From Dimargaris cristalligena (taxonomy: Eukaryota > Kickxellomycota > Dimargaritomycetes > Dimargaritales > Dimargaritaceae), in contig JANBQC010000164.1 in NCBI GenBank assembly GCA_027576995.1, positions 1-48,954 on the forward strand: DNA of 48,954 bases, read 5' to 3'. A model generated the notes under the pieces. The model was not told the DNA's origin, ran no database searches, and saw only the letters and a program-made list of their open reading frames with translations. Shown piece by piece: positions 10,886-20,489 of this stretch; within the stretch, counting starts at the first letter, position 1; each line of letters starts with the position of its first letter. A program made the translations under genes and the position numbers.

Positions 10886-12514
10886 GGTTGCAAAGATGCA
10901 GGAATCTCACCTCGGAAAAATAGAGAAGCCAAGGGGGCTACTCTAAACAACGCAGTAGATATAACCGGAAATGGGCAAATAATAAATGAACAATTTAACC
11001 AAGAAGCTGTTAAAAGGGAGCAAAGTACCTAAACTAGGAATGCAAGGGAAATGCAGCAGTAGGCTATATATATATATATATATTGGGGACAACATCTTTG
11101 AGGTGTCGGGGGAGGATGAAATTATCGAGCCATACGGGGCAATTGCTCAATTGGATAAATTGACTCTAAACATCAGCTATTTCTGCCCAAGAGCCTTGTA
11201 TTATACGTAAAGGGCGTCCGACTCACCAGATTAACAAGGTGCGGCTACTAAGCTTACAATAGAGCAGCCAGCCCTTCATCAATAGTAGCTACTTCGGCAA
11301 CACAAGTGCTACTTTGGGGCCGTGCCCGATGGGCACAGTGGTGACTGTTGGAACATACGGTTTTACACAGGGCAATGCCGCTTAGGGCGTTCAACTACCT
11401 GTATCTAGCCGACGAGGACACACCCGCCATAATCGCCCATGGCGCTGTTGGCAAAACCTACAAAATTCGGGTGGCATGGTCGGTGAGCACAGTGGTCGCA
11501 GTTGGAATTCAGGATTTCACAGGGCGAGGCCACCTCCTGCCCTTATATACGTGCATGCCGCCGACGGTGGTTTTTGCCAAGGCTCCCTCGTATTTGAGGT
11601 CGGTTGGTACGTGTGCATCGCTATTTAGGCGGTAATTAGAGAGGTTCGGGAGAATAGGAGGGACACGAAGAGGGCATGCGGTTTTTCTTACCAATGACAT
11701 AAAGCATGAACAAAATATAAAGGGGTGGGATGTCCATAAAAAGGAAGCGGCGAGCAGGCGGTCGCCCATAACCAAATGGCCGGAATAGAGACCGCTATAC
11801 TGGGAAAAATAGCCGAGCGGGATAAGGATGATATCACAGGAATGGCCGAGCCTAGACCCCACATCATGGCGATACGGACCAGGGCCGAAAAAGACAACGG
11901 ACTGGCATTAACTGGATAACAATAATTGTGTAAATGGGATTCCCGCAACTCTATGAAGTTGAAAGCCCACCCTGCGGACTCTGGCCTGGGCTTAGAAGGA
12001 TTCACTGCAATGCCCCCATTATATCATACACCGTTTGCGCTGAGCTTGCCAGGCAGGCATGGGCTGTAGCATCTCCACCCTTCACTACAGTGAAAGGGCA
12101 TACATGGCGTTGCTTATCTAGGAGATTTCAAAGGCATAGCATTCCTTCACTAACGGCGATTAGATATGCCGGGCAGGGGGGAGATGTAGAAGTATGAAAC
12201 AGGCCCTTGTCAGTTGACCAGCCCACTGAGCAACAAAATCCCATTAAATTTGACAAGCATATATATTAATGCCGCATTTATCCACCTCCCAGCACGTTGG
12301 AACTCCTCTTGCTTCTTATTGGTTTTGGCTGTTGATATTTGTATTGCGTTGATCAGCATTCGTCTCTGCTGTCTTTTCTCCTTAACCTGCCATTTCCCTT
12401 CGTCACATGTACCATACATCTGCTCTTCGCCATCCAACAGCCAGCCCCGTCTCCCATTGTCGTGTCTTCAGTGTCAAATAGTTTTCTATATATCTCTAGG
12501 TACTTGCACAGCGC
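10886..12514. other. Intergenic stretch and 5' region of the transporter gene
   Basis: No gene is supported. There is a TA dinucleotide run at 11,067-11,082. The last 300 bases before 12,515 are pyrimidine-rich and contain an AT-rich TATATATTAA motif near 12,260, plausibly the 5' UTR and promoter of the cotransporter. ORFs on both strands in 11,348-12,005 show no family features. Confidence 0.5.
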
Positions 12515-15500
12515 ATGCCCCGCTACTTGAGTCGAGCCGGAACTGGCATCGACGCCTTCCAGTCCGACCTTGCCCGTTTTGTGTCCATCGATGACCGCCC
12601 CAATCTCACTCAAACTCAGCCTGCCCGCTCCGGTAGTTCTCGTCGGTCGCGCCGCCGGCAACGCTACCGTGACCAAACTACAACGGGTCCACCTACCGCT
12701 CGCCTCCATCCTAACCCAGCAGCCGCCACAGGTGTCCAATCGTCTGGACCATCCTTCCCCCGCTTAACCGGCGAATCGGCCCATGCTCCTTTCACCGGAA
12801 AGTCCCGCCGTCAAAGCGACTCCTTTTTAACCTTGGCCAACCCATCGGCAACCGCCGCCCGGCTGGAGTCTCCCCTCCAGTCTCCGGTATTTTCGGCCAT
12901 CCGCCGTCGGCATTCCAACACCAGCAGCCACAAGTCCTTTATAACCAGCCACCCCTCCGGAGGTACCCGTTCGTACCACCATCGGTTCTCGGGCCGGTCC
13001 CATGCGAGTCGACGCCGACTGTCGTCCGATGGGTCGAAACCCTCCTACCCCTTCTCAACTACTACCGGCGGCCCTCAGCCGGGCTCTCCCAATTTACTTC
13101 CTACCTCACCGCGTGTACCCCTCCTAGGCGGCAACCCTGCTCGCCCATCCAATTACGGCGCCTTGCCATCGCCCGGCCAAGGGTTGGCGGACCCAGTACC
13201 GATCGTGGCCCACAAACTGGGTACATTTGACGGAGTGTTCCTTCCCGTCTGTTCCTCAATCTGGGGCATTATCCTCTTCGTCCGAATGGGGTTCGCGGTT
13301 GGCCAGGCTGGTATCATTGGGACCGCCGGTATCTTCCTACTAAGCTATCTCATTACCATGCTGGCTTCGCTGTCAGTTTCGGCCATTTGCACCAACGGCG
13401 TAGTTAAAGGGGGCGGCCCGTATTACATGATTTCCCGCTGCCTCGGCCCCGAATTCGGTGGTAGCATCGGCGTCGTCTTCGCCTTCGGCACCCTTCTTTC
13501 CGGAGTGCTTAATGCCATCGCCTTCTCCGAACCTCTTGTGGCCAACTTTGGCCTCCACCACGGTGACCTGGTGAAATTAATCCCTGAGGGTTACTGGTAC
13601 AGTTTCATGTATAACTCCATTGCGTTGTTCTTCTGTGCAATTGTATGCTTCCTCGGCGTTCAGCTCTTCGCCAAGGCCAATACTATCCTGACCGGTATCG
13701 TGTTCTCGGCCACCTTTTCCACTTTAGTGTCGTTTGTCTTCAAGGCCCCGTTCTCAGCTCCGCACAAGCATGTGGAGTTTACGGGGTTCAGCTGGCAAAC
13801 CTTCCAAGAAAATCTGTGGCCTCAATTCACGGCGACCGCCCCGGGACAACCCCCGGAGAGTTTTTTGACAGTATTTTCGATTCTTTTCCCTGCGTGTATC
13901 GGTATAATGGCCGGCGCTTCCATGTCGGGTGATCTGCGCAAGCCCAGCAAATCCATCCCGAAGGGGACGCTGGCCGGACTGGGAACCACATTTACCGTCT
14001 ACATACTGCTTATGCTCGGTCTAGGTGCCACCACCACCCGCAACTCCCTACTTCGCAACTACAACGTGCTCCAAGAAATCTCAATCTTCCCCCCAATTGT
14101 CGCCCTGGGCTCCCTCTCCACGGCCTTTACATCCACTCTAACCTGTATGATCCTGTCGTCCAAGATCCTCCAGGCCATTGCCCGCGACCACATTATTCCC
14201 TTCTTCAGCGCCTTCCGCTATGGGGCCCCCAAGACCGACGAGCCCCTCGTGGCCACATTTGTGAACTACCTCTTGTGCCAGATTTGTCTGCTGGCTGGCA
14301 ATGTCAACGCCGTCGCCCCCTTCGTCACCATGTTCTACCTGCTGACCTTTGCCATCATCAACTTGGCCTGTTTCCTCCTCAAAATTAGCTCGGCTCCTAA
14401 CTTCCGACCTTCGTTCCATTTCTTCAAGTGGTGGACCGCCTTCCTCGGCGTGGTCGTGAGCTTCGGGCTTATGGCGGTGGCGGACCCCTTGATTGCGTCC
14501 TTATCCGTCCTGCTCATGTACCTCCTATTTATCATTATTCACTACACCGCTCCCCCCAAATCCTGGGGCGATGTGACCCAATCGCTCATCTACCACCAGG
14601 TGCGCAAGTACCTCCTTCGGCTCGACTTGCGCAAGGACCACGTCAAATATTGGCGTCCGCAAATCCTATTGCTCGTTCATAACCCCCGGCGTATGTACCA
14701 CCTCATCAAATTCTGCAATTCCCTTAAAAAGGGCGGGTTATTTATTCTGGGGCATATTCTGAAGGGCGATTTTCAATCCCATTTGCCCGAACTCCGCCGT
14801 CAGCAGCAAGCCTGGCTGCGTTTCGTCGACGTGGCCCAAATTAAGGCATTCGTCGATCTCACCATCGCCGATTCGGAATGTACCGGGGTTCGGAATCTTA
14901 TTCTGGCCTCGGGACTGGGAGGGATGCGGCCCAATCTAGTGATTATGGGCCTATACGACCTGAGTGGGTACCGTTACCGGCTGCGCTACCACCGGGAGGA
15001 GGACTCAGACTCGACCTTTTCCGACGACTCCTACGATTCGGACCTTGACTCAATGGACCTGCCCACCGACCAAATCGAGCTTGAGACATCAATGACCGTA
15101 CAGGACTACGTTTGCATCATCGAAGACCTCCTGGTCATCAAAAAAGCTGTGGCCCTGTCCTACGGGTTCACCCGCCTGCACAAGACTTGCCCTTCGCCCT
15201 GCAATTCTTCAAATAGTCGTTGGTGGTCCCCCTTCAGCGACCACCCGGGCAAGAAATACATTGACCTTTGGCCGATCCAAATGTCCGTTGAGCATCCCAC
15301 CTATGCTGCTCCGGACGACCCGTTGGCCGATGTGGGTCCGGCAGGCCACCGCACCTACACCACCAATTTTGATTCGTACGCCTTGGTCCTTCAATTGGGT
15401 ACGATTTTACACATGGTACCCTACTGGCACGACCACTTTGTGCTCCGGGTTATGTGCTTTGTTGAACATGCCGCCGACGTTAAGGAAGAATACCGGCGGG

Positions 15501-16756
15501 TTAAGTCCCTACTTGAAACCCTCCGCATTGACGCCGAACTGAAGGTTCTTTATCTGGACTGTGGTCAAGTGGCAACCTACGATTTGATCGTCCAGGGTGA
15601 CTCGAGCCATGTTGAGGCCCACGCTCTGGAGGAACTGTACTGCGCCTTGGACCACCAGCCAATGGAACCCGGTCATGCAACTGCACTCCCCCTCCCGGAA
15701 CCGCTGCCGGGTATTTTGGCCACCCAGAACGGTCTCTCCCCAACGTCCGAGGCTGTCACCACCGCCCTTCCGGCTACGTCCGCCATTGACCCCATTACTC
15801 TGTCGCCGGATACTACAGCGGACCTTCCGGCCCCCCGGGTGGTTTTCGGCATCCCTAACCATGACCCCGGTCGACCTACGCCGGCCGCTACCCAACTGCT
15901 TCCCCTGAGTAGTAGCGAAGCGGTGCTGCAAATCCAACGCCAGGCGGCGCCCCAAATGGCCCTGTCCGGCTCGATGCGTATGAACATTTCGCTACCCCCC
16001 GCCGCGCCCGACCTCGACAGCGAACCGTCGTACAGTGGTAGTGAAACCAGCAGTGATGCCGACGACTACCACTTCCTCTACGAGCGCTTCGAGGGTCGTC
16101 TGGCCGACCGGACTTATCCCACTGATTGGAATACTGCCCTGGAGTTACCGCAGTTCCCGTCCAATCACCCGGCGGTCTCGCCTGGTATGTTCCACACTAA
16201 TGTAGATATACCGGAAGTTGAAGGACTGTCCTCCGGGTCCAGTTCGACCCAACCCCTATGCCCTTCAGATACTACGTCGCTACCCAATGGCCCGGTGCTC
16301 TATTCGCAAGTCTCGTTGATCCAGCCGGTCCGTAGCCCCGAGATCGACTGTACCCTCCCTCCACATGGTGACGAGCGGTCGATCCACTCGGCACCGGGCA
16401 ACTTAACCGCAGGAGCCAACGAAGGCGAACCATCATCGGATAACGCCCGCCCCTACAACCGGGAAGGTGGAGTGATTCCTTTCGCTGGACCACCACTAGC
16501 CTCGCCCACTCGCCAGCGCCTGGAATTCAACGATCTTACCAGCCGGGCGCAAAATATCATTCTCAACAACTTGATTCAGCTACATTCCAAGGAAACCGCC
16601 GTTATTTTTACAACGCTACCCACCCCTGATAAGGGAACGCACTTGAGTGAAGAGAAATCCGTGGGCTACATTGAAGATATCGAATTGTTGGTCAATGGGC
16701 TGCCCCCCACCATGTTAATCCATGCAGCCTCGCTGACCGTGACTACCGCGCTATAG
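12515..16756 (+). CDS. Cation-chloride cotransporter, SLC12 family (Vhc1/SLC12A9-like), 1413 aa
   Basis: A large intronless ORF. Residues 1-235 are a Ser/Arg/Pro-rich cytoplasmic N-terminus. The APC-superfamily transporter core follows (about 238-675, around 12 membrane segments), opening with KLGTFDGVFLPVCSSIWGII and containing the conserved GGPYYMISR loop near 304. The cytoplasmic SLC12 domain includes an acidic Ser/Asp stretch at about 827-850. A long Ser/Thr/Pro-rich insertion occupies roughly 1,030-1,340, before the conserved end with LPTP and YIEDIELL-x3-LPPTMLIH. This C-terminus and the core resemble fungal Vhc1, the vacuolar K+-Cl- cotransporter, and animal SLC12A9. The protein is longer than either because of the N-terminal and C-terminal insertions. 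It probably moves K+ (or Na+) with Cl- across the vacuolar or another internal membrane; location is inferred from family. The stop is TAG, with TAA six codons later in frame. Confidence 0.9.
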   Translation: MPRYLSRAGTGIDAFQSDLARFVSIDDRPNLTQTQPARSGSSRRSRRRQRYRDQTTTGPPTARLHPNPAAATGVQSSGPSFPRLTGESAHAPFTGKSRRQSDSFLTLANPSATAARLESPLQSPVFSAIRRRHSNTSSHKSFITSHPSGGTRSYHHRFSGRSHASRRRLSSDGSKPSYPFSTTTGGPQPGSPNLLPTSPRVPLLGGNPARPSNYGALPSPGQGLADPVPIVAHKLGTFDGVFLPVCSSIWGIILFVRMGFAVGQAGIIGTAGIFLLSYLITMLASLSVSAICTNGVVKGGGPYYMISRCLGPEFGGSIGVVFAFGTLLSGVLNAIAFSEPLVANFGLHHGDLVKLIPEGYWYSFMYNSIALFFCAIVCFLGVQLFAKANTILTGIVFSATFSTLVSFVFKAPFSAPHKHVEFTGFSWQTFQENLWPQFTATAPGQPPESFLTVFSILFPACIGIMAGASMSGDLRKPSKSIPKGTLAGLGTTFTVYILLMLGLGATTTRNSLLRNYNVLQEISIFPPIVALGSLSTAFTSTLTCMILSSKILQAIARDHIIPFFSAFRYGAPKTDEPLVATFVNYLLCQICLLAGNVNAVAPFVTMFYLLTFAIINLACFLLKISSAPNFRPSFHFFKWWTAFLGVVVSFGLMAVADPLIASLSVLLMYLLFIIIHYTAPPKSWGDVTQSLIYHQVRKYLLRLDLRKDHVKYWRPQILLLVHNPRRMYHLIKFCNSLKKGGLFILGHILKGDFQSHLPELRRQQQAWLRFVDVAQIKAFVDLTIADSECTGVRNLILASGLGGMRPNLVIMGLYDLSGYRYRLRYHREEDSDSTFSDDSYDSDLDSMDLPTDQIELETSMTVQDYVCIIEDLLVIKKAVALSYGFTRLHKTCPSPCNSSNSRWWSPFSDHPGKKYIDLWPIQMSVEHPTYAAPDDPLADVGPAGHRTYTTNFDSYALVLQLGTILHMVPYWHDHFVLRVMCFVEHAADVKEEYRRVKSLLETLRIDAELKVLYLDCGQVATYDLIVQGDSSHVEAHALEELYCALDHQPMEPGHATALPLPEPLPGILATQNGLSPTSEAVTTALPATSAIDPITLSPDTTADLPAPRVVFGIPNHDPGRPTPAATQLLPLSSSEAVLQIQRQAAPQMALSGSMRMNISLPPAAPDLDSEPSYSGSETSSDADDYHFLYERFEGRLADRTYPTDWNTALELPQFPSNHPAVSPGMFHTNVDIPEVEGLSSGSSSTQPLCPSDTTSLPNGPVLYSQVSLIQPVRSPEIDCTLPPHGDERSIHSAPGNLTAGANEGEPSSDNARPYNREGGVIPFAGPPLASPTRQRLEFNDLTSRAQNIILNNLIQLHSKETAVIFTTLPTPDKGTHLSEEKSVGYIEDIELLVNGLPPTMLIHAASLTVTTAL

Positions 16757-17109
16757 GTAAATCTGGAAATATAAAAGCTATCTGGGTTCACGCGATGGTG
16801 CTCTATTGATTATTTAAAATGTATTAGCTTCTTTAATTTTTCTCATTCACTCGGTATATCCGTTTGTTTTATTAAATAAATACTATAATAATTAAATATA
16901 CGGGAAATTCGACCCCACCTTGGGTGATATTGATTGAAATAATTGAATTTACCCAGCATTGGCAGTCTTGGTCAGCCTTGCTGCCAATCGTAATAAAAAG
17001 AAAACCCTTCAACTTAGTAATAGCATGGGAGTCTCCTGTTCGGCCCACTGGTATTTGAAGTGGCATAGGCAACTTAGGGGCTAGTTTGGATGGTGTTGAC
17101 TGAGACTTA
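16757..17109. other. Convergent 3' region between transporter and family-1 gene B
   Basis: An AT-rich convergent terminator region. AATAAATAC-type sequences near 16,874 could serve as polyadenylation signals. From about 16,865 it aligns in inverted orientation with the 3' flank of gene A, marking the inner end of the duplication. No gene is seen. Confidence 0.5.
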
Positions 17110-17283
17110 TTAGACGGCGGCAGTGCGACGGTTCTCAGAATATTCGTAAGTCTGGCCTATGTCGAGCGGAGGGGTGTTGTATTGCTCACCCTGGACCGTG
17201 GAGCGTTCAGGGTAGGCGTAGGGATTACTCGAGGCTCCGCTAGCGCTATTCAATAGCTGGTTTGGGCTGGAAAGATGAGCATC
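17110..17283 (-). other. Conserved in-frame extension beyond the TAG of gene B
   Basis: After TAG at 17,286-17,284 the frame stays open for 57 codons to TAA at 17,112-17,110. It contains NPYAYP and QGEQYNTPPL, matching the extension of gene A, followed by a conserved AAGTCTCAG just past the stop. The TAG lies at a different place in the tail alignment than in gene A (about where gene A has a Tyr codon), so the two stops look independent. Confidence 0.65.
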
Positions 17284-18120
17284 CTACTGTTGAGCACGGG
17301 GGGGCGAGGGGGCGGTGTAGGAATTGGAGAGGTCATTGGTAGACGACAGGTCTTGGCCAGTGGGGAAGTTAAAACCGCCGGGATTACCTTGGGTAGCCAA
17401 CGCCAGGGCAGAGGGCGCTGCATCGGATCGATTGGGATTGCCGCCGAGTCTCGGCATCGTACCATTATCGACGGAAACGTCCACTGGTATATTGGCGGCG
17501 TTAGGTGGTGACCCGAGGGTGCTACCATAGCAGTCCTGCAACCAAATCTTGGCCTCCTGGTCCACGGGATCTTGGAGGTCAAGGATTAAATAGCGAGTTG
17601 GGGACTTATTATTGGACGATTTATCATAGGCATTATTATAAGGCACTTCGCTGTGGGTTTGCACAAGCGACGGACGAATACCGTTGGCCGTGATAAACAG
17701 GGCGTAGCTCTCCATGCCAGGATCGATACTAGGTGTCGCGGCCAACCCATCATTAGTTTTGCCCTTGTAAGCATTATAAAAGGCGGATTGGAGCTTCTTA
17801 AAAGCATTCAGTTCATTCTCGGTGAAGAGCTTGTCTTTCTTGGTGAATATCGGGAGATTCTTTCTACCTTTTCGCAAGTCACTTTCATGAGCTGAAATAA
17901 TTATTTTACGCTCAACGGCACGGTATTTGGCACTCAAGCCCTTGTTGGTGACATTCTGGAAAGCCGCGCAATAGGGGTGGAGCTCCTCGACAGGAACCTG
18001 TTCCTCGATAGCGTTGTTGGTCTTGGAGTTGCCCAACCAAGAGACGGGAGTGGCCGAAACGGTGGACACACATACACCGGTGGCAGCGACCACGGCGATA
18101 GCAGCGATGTTGACCTTCAT
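17284..18120 (-). CDS. Secreted family-1 protein B, 278 aa to first stop
   Basis: Close paralogue of gene A, in the other arm of the inverted duplication. The signal peptide MKVNIAAIAVVAATGVCVS is nearly identical to that of A and fixes the start at 18,120. Core motifs are present: HPYCAAF, NAYKGKTN, ANGIRPSLV, RYLILD and WLQDCYGS. The region between the first cysteine and NAYKGK carries a lysine-rich insertion relative to A. The Pro/Asn/Ser-rich tail is interrupted by TAG at 17,286-17,284, with a conserved extension after it. Its TATA box lies at 18,377-18,369. Probably exported; biochemical role unknown. Confidence 0.75.
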   Translation of the reverse strand: MKVNIAAIAVVAATGVCVSTVSATPVSWLGNSKTNNAIEEQVPVEELHPYCAAFQNVTNKGLSAKYRAVERKIIISAHESDLRKGRKNLPIFTKKDKLFTENELNAFKKLQSAFYNAYKGKTNDGLAATPSIDPGMESYALFITANGIRPSLVQTHSEVPYNNAYDKSSNNKSPTRYLILDLQDPVDQEAKIWLQDCYGSTLGSPPNAANIPVDVSVDNGTMPRLGGNPNRSDAAPSALALATQGNPGGFNFPTGQDLSSTNDLSNSYTAPSPPRAQQ

Positions 18121-18368
18121 AATAGAGAAACTAGCAGGGTATCGATGGGCGGGGGAGGGGGATAGACCGAAGAGAAAAGCTTGGGGTGAGCGATATGTCG
18201 TACGTGTCAAATGGCTAAGAGCGGTGCGATGAACAAACGTAAGCACAAGAGCGTAGGTGAACAACTGCTAACCTAAAATAGGTAAGTGGAATCAGAGGGG
18301 GAAGGCAAAATAAAGCTACTTTGCCTGGGTAAGGTGTAGATAAGTGCCTTAGAGGGTTCTTCGCCCAC

Positions 18369-18377
18369 CTATTTATA
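18369..18377 (-). promoter_or_regulatory. TATA box of secreted family-1 gene B
   Basis: TATAAATAG on the minus strand, 257 bp upstream of the ATG at 18,120 and in the same CACGCAGA context as the TATA box of gene A. Confidence 0.6.
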
Positions 18378-19540
18378 TCTGCGTGGCCCAGGCTGATTCT
18401 ATTGCTATACACCTCCCCTCCCTTCTTTCGTTTTCGAAATATCCGACTCTTTTCTCAAGCGCCAACTATTCGTTCGACGCAGCCATTGGCGGGGGGGTCC
18501 TTTCAATAAGCGACCTGCCTTGCCGACTTTCCTTGTCCCGGTCGTCGGCTATTTTAATATACTGGAAAAATGTCAATACAATTGAAGATAGCTGGACGAA
18601 TCCACCCGAACCGGATATAATTAAGGTTGAACCCCGAGTGAGTGACCCTTGACCTTTAGCACAATAGACGAAAATTCTTAATTGAACGTGAGCGTCTCCC
18701 TGCGACAAAAGGGAGTCGGCCCCCCAGCCACAACTCGAGTCCTGCCCTAGTCTACTCCTAACTCCTCATTCGCCGAAAAGTAATCGCACTACACCGTGCA
18801 CTCTAGCGGGGGGAAATATTTAACGGAATAGCAGGACGCCTAAATGGGGCCATCACTACGCCACTCTAAAGTGAACAGCCCGATTAGACGGCACTGAATA
18901 CATGTTTCTTCCACTTTTCCAGTATCGTGGGGCTGCCAATGCCCAATTTTATACAGTCTCCACCTCCCTGAAGCCGATACATATGTCTTTACCTACCAAT
19001 GTATAGTAGCGGGTTTCTATCAGAGCGGTTATTACCTCAGATTGGATTTGTTTACAAATGGTGAAAAAGGTCGACGGATATTCCGTCGGGCTGTGGGGTA
19101 TAGGAAAAGCAAAGTCAGGCAGTCTACCAATGCGTATACGGATAGTTGGGGCCTTATCTCTACTATGTTGAATGAGACCGACAGTTAAGGGTCAGCCAAG
19201 TAGGTGTAATGGCCCAATGTCGAACTAAGGGGCTCAACTAATTTCCGGATGGAATAGTTCAAGTGCTTACTACCATCCACACTGTAAAAAATCATAATAT
19301 ACCTCGACTTTCTTGCTATTGGTTTAAATGTGGATATCATTGAATGCAAAGCCATTGTCCTAAGGATTCATGAACAGATGCATTGGAGGCCAATAGTAGC
19401 CAAGTCTTCACCAGCATCGCCATACTTCACCCCTTTTACGGTCCGAAATCGGGAGTCGGCTAGTGAAAAAATAATTCAACTGCGCCCTTTCTGTCCTAGT
19501 TACCGCTTAAATTATTAACCTTGCTACCTAGCTCCCTCCC

Positions 19541-20489
19541 CTGACTGGAATCCCCCTCCTTCGAAACAGCGGCTCTACAAAGAGGAACTATGTCCTAAAT
19601 GGGTCCTCGCCGATCATTTCATGAACTTCAGAATTCTATTCAAACTTTCCAAAAAAAGGCATCGAGAAGGTTAGGTGGCTCTGGCTTACAGGAGCTAGGC
19701 CTAGTAATGCGGAAAATAGATTAGGAATCCATCTTGGGATATTTCAAGCTCGACGAGGCAATTCCCCAGCCTACTGGAAAAGAATTGCCCAAAGGGGTAG
19801 ACAGGCGGGACTCTGGGTTACTTTAGCCTATGGCTAATGGTCGAGATAGTTGACGAGGTGGGGAGAACGTGATGTTAATAATGCTATGAGAGATTGGTGG
19901 CAAATAATATAGGGACTTACTAAGGGATTTCCCCATGAATTGCCAACAACGCTCTTTTTTTCATAGATTCCCAAGGACTTTCTTACGCTTATATGGATAG
20001 TGAAATGCTATTGATGGTGAGTAAAAGGGGTATATATATTAAAAATAAAATATGTATAAGTTGGCAATAAGTCAATGGTGGGGAAATATACTGGTGTATC
20101 AAATTTCTGGCCATAATAAGTTGCCAAATAAATGTTAACCCGAATTTAGTAAGCTAATTTTGAAAAATAGGAAACAGATGGTGGCGAGAATGGGCATTAT
20201 CCCCTAGTAGTCAACTATGGCCAGCCAGTCAGGCTGTACATTACTCACCTAGTTACTGTCAGGAAATTGCTTAACCTTCCTGACACACATTTTATATTAT
20301 AGTGCCATTGGGGATGAGATTAGTAGGGCATTTGCAATGGTGGCTCTATATGAAAGAGGGACTGGATAGTTTATATTGGACATTGCTGTTGATGACAGGC
20401 ATAAATGGTATTCATAGGAGGGTTAATATATCTCACAAATTGGTACTATTTATACATCCAGTTACCCTACATATTTCTTTTTTTATGCA
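19541..20489. other. Intergenic stretch, no gene seen
   Basis: Lies between the right arm of the inverted duplication and the mariner element. AT-rich, with no ORF of coding character. CpG becomes rarer toward 20,300, which may mark older repeat sequence flanking the element. Confidence 0.5.

Larger units (their letters stand above)
16865..19540 (-). repeat. Right arm of the 2.6 kb inverted segmental duplication
   Basis: Reverse-complement partner of 95-2,760. Homology can be followed from the 3' flank through the gene and its promoter to about 1.4 kb upstream of its ATG. The outermost match pairs GACCGTAAAAAGGGTGAAGTA (181-201) with the complement of 19,423-19,443. The block ends about 100 bp above the transporter stop codon on one side and near 19,540 on the other. 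Confidence 0.8.

Noticed and set aside
12353..12739. Long ORFs on both strands around the transporter start and within the transporter gene
   Set aside because: They are shadows of the real reading frame. They have no family motifs, whereas the plus frame has a full SLC12 domain.
1481..18120. Genome-wide reassignment of TAG to a sense codon
   Set aside because: About 4,700 codons of housekeeping genes contain no in-frame TAG, and the transporter appears to end with TAG. A local readthrough or nonsense explanation is simpler.
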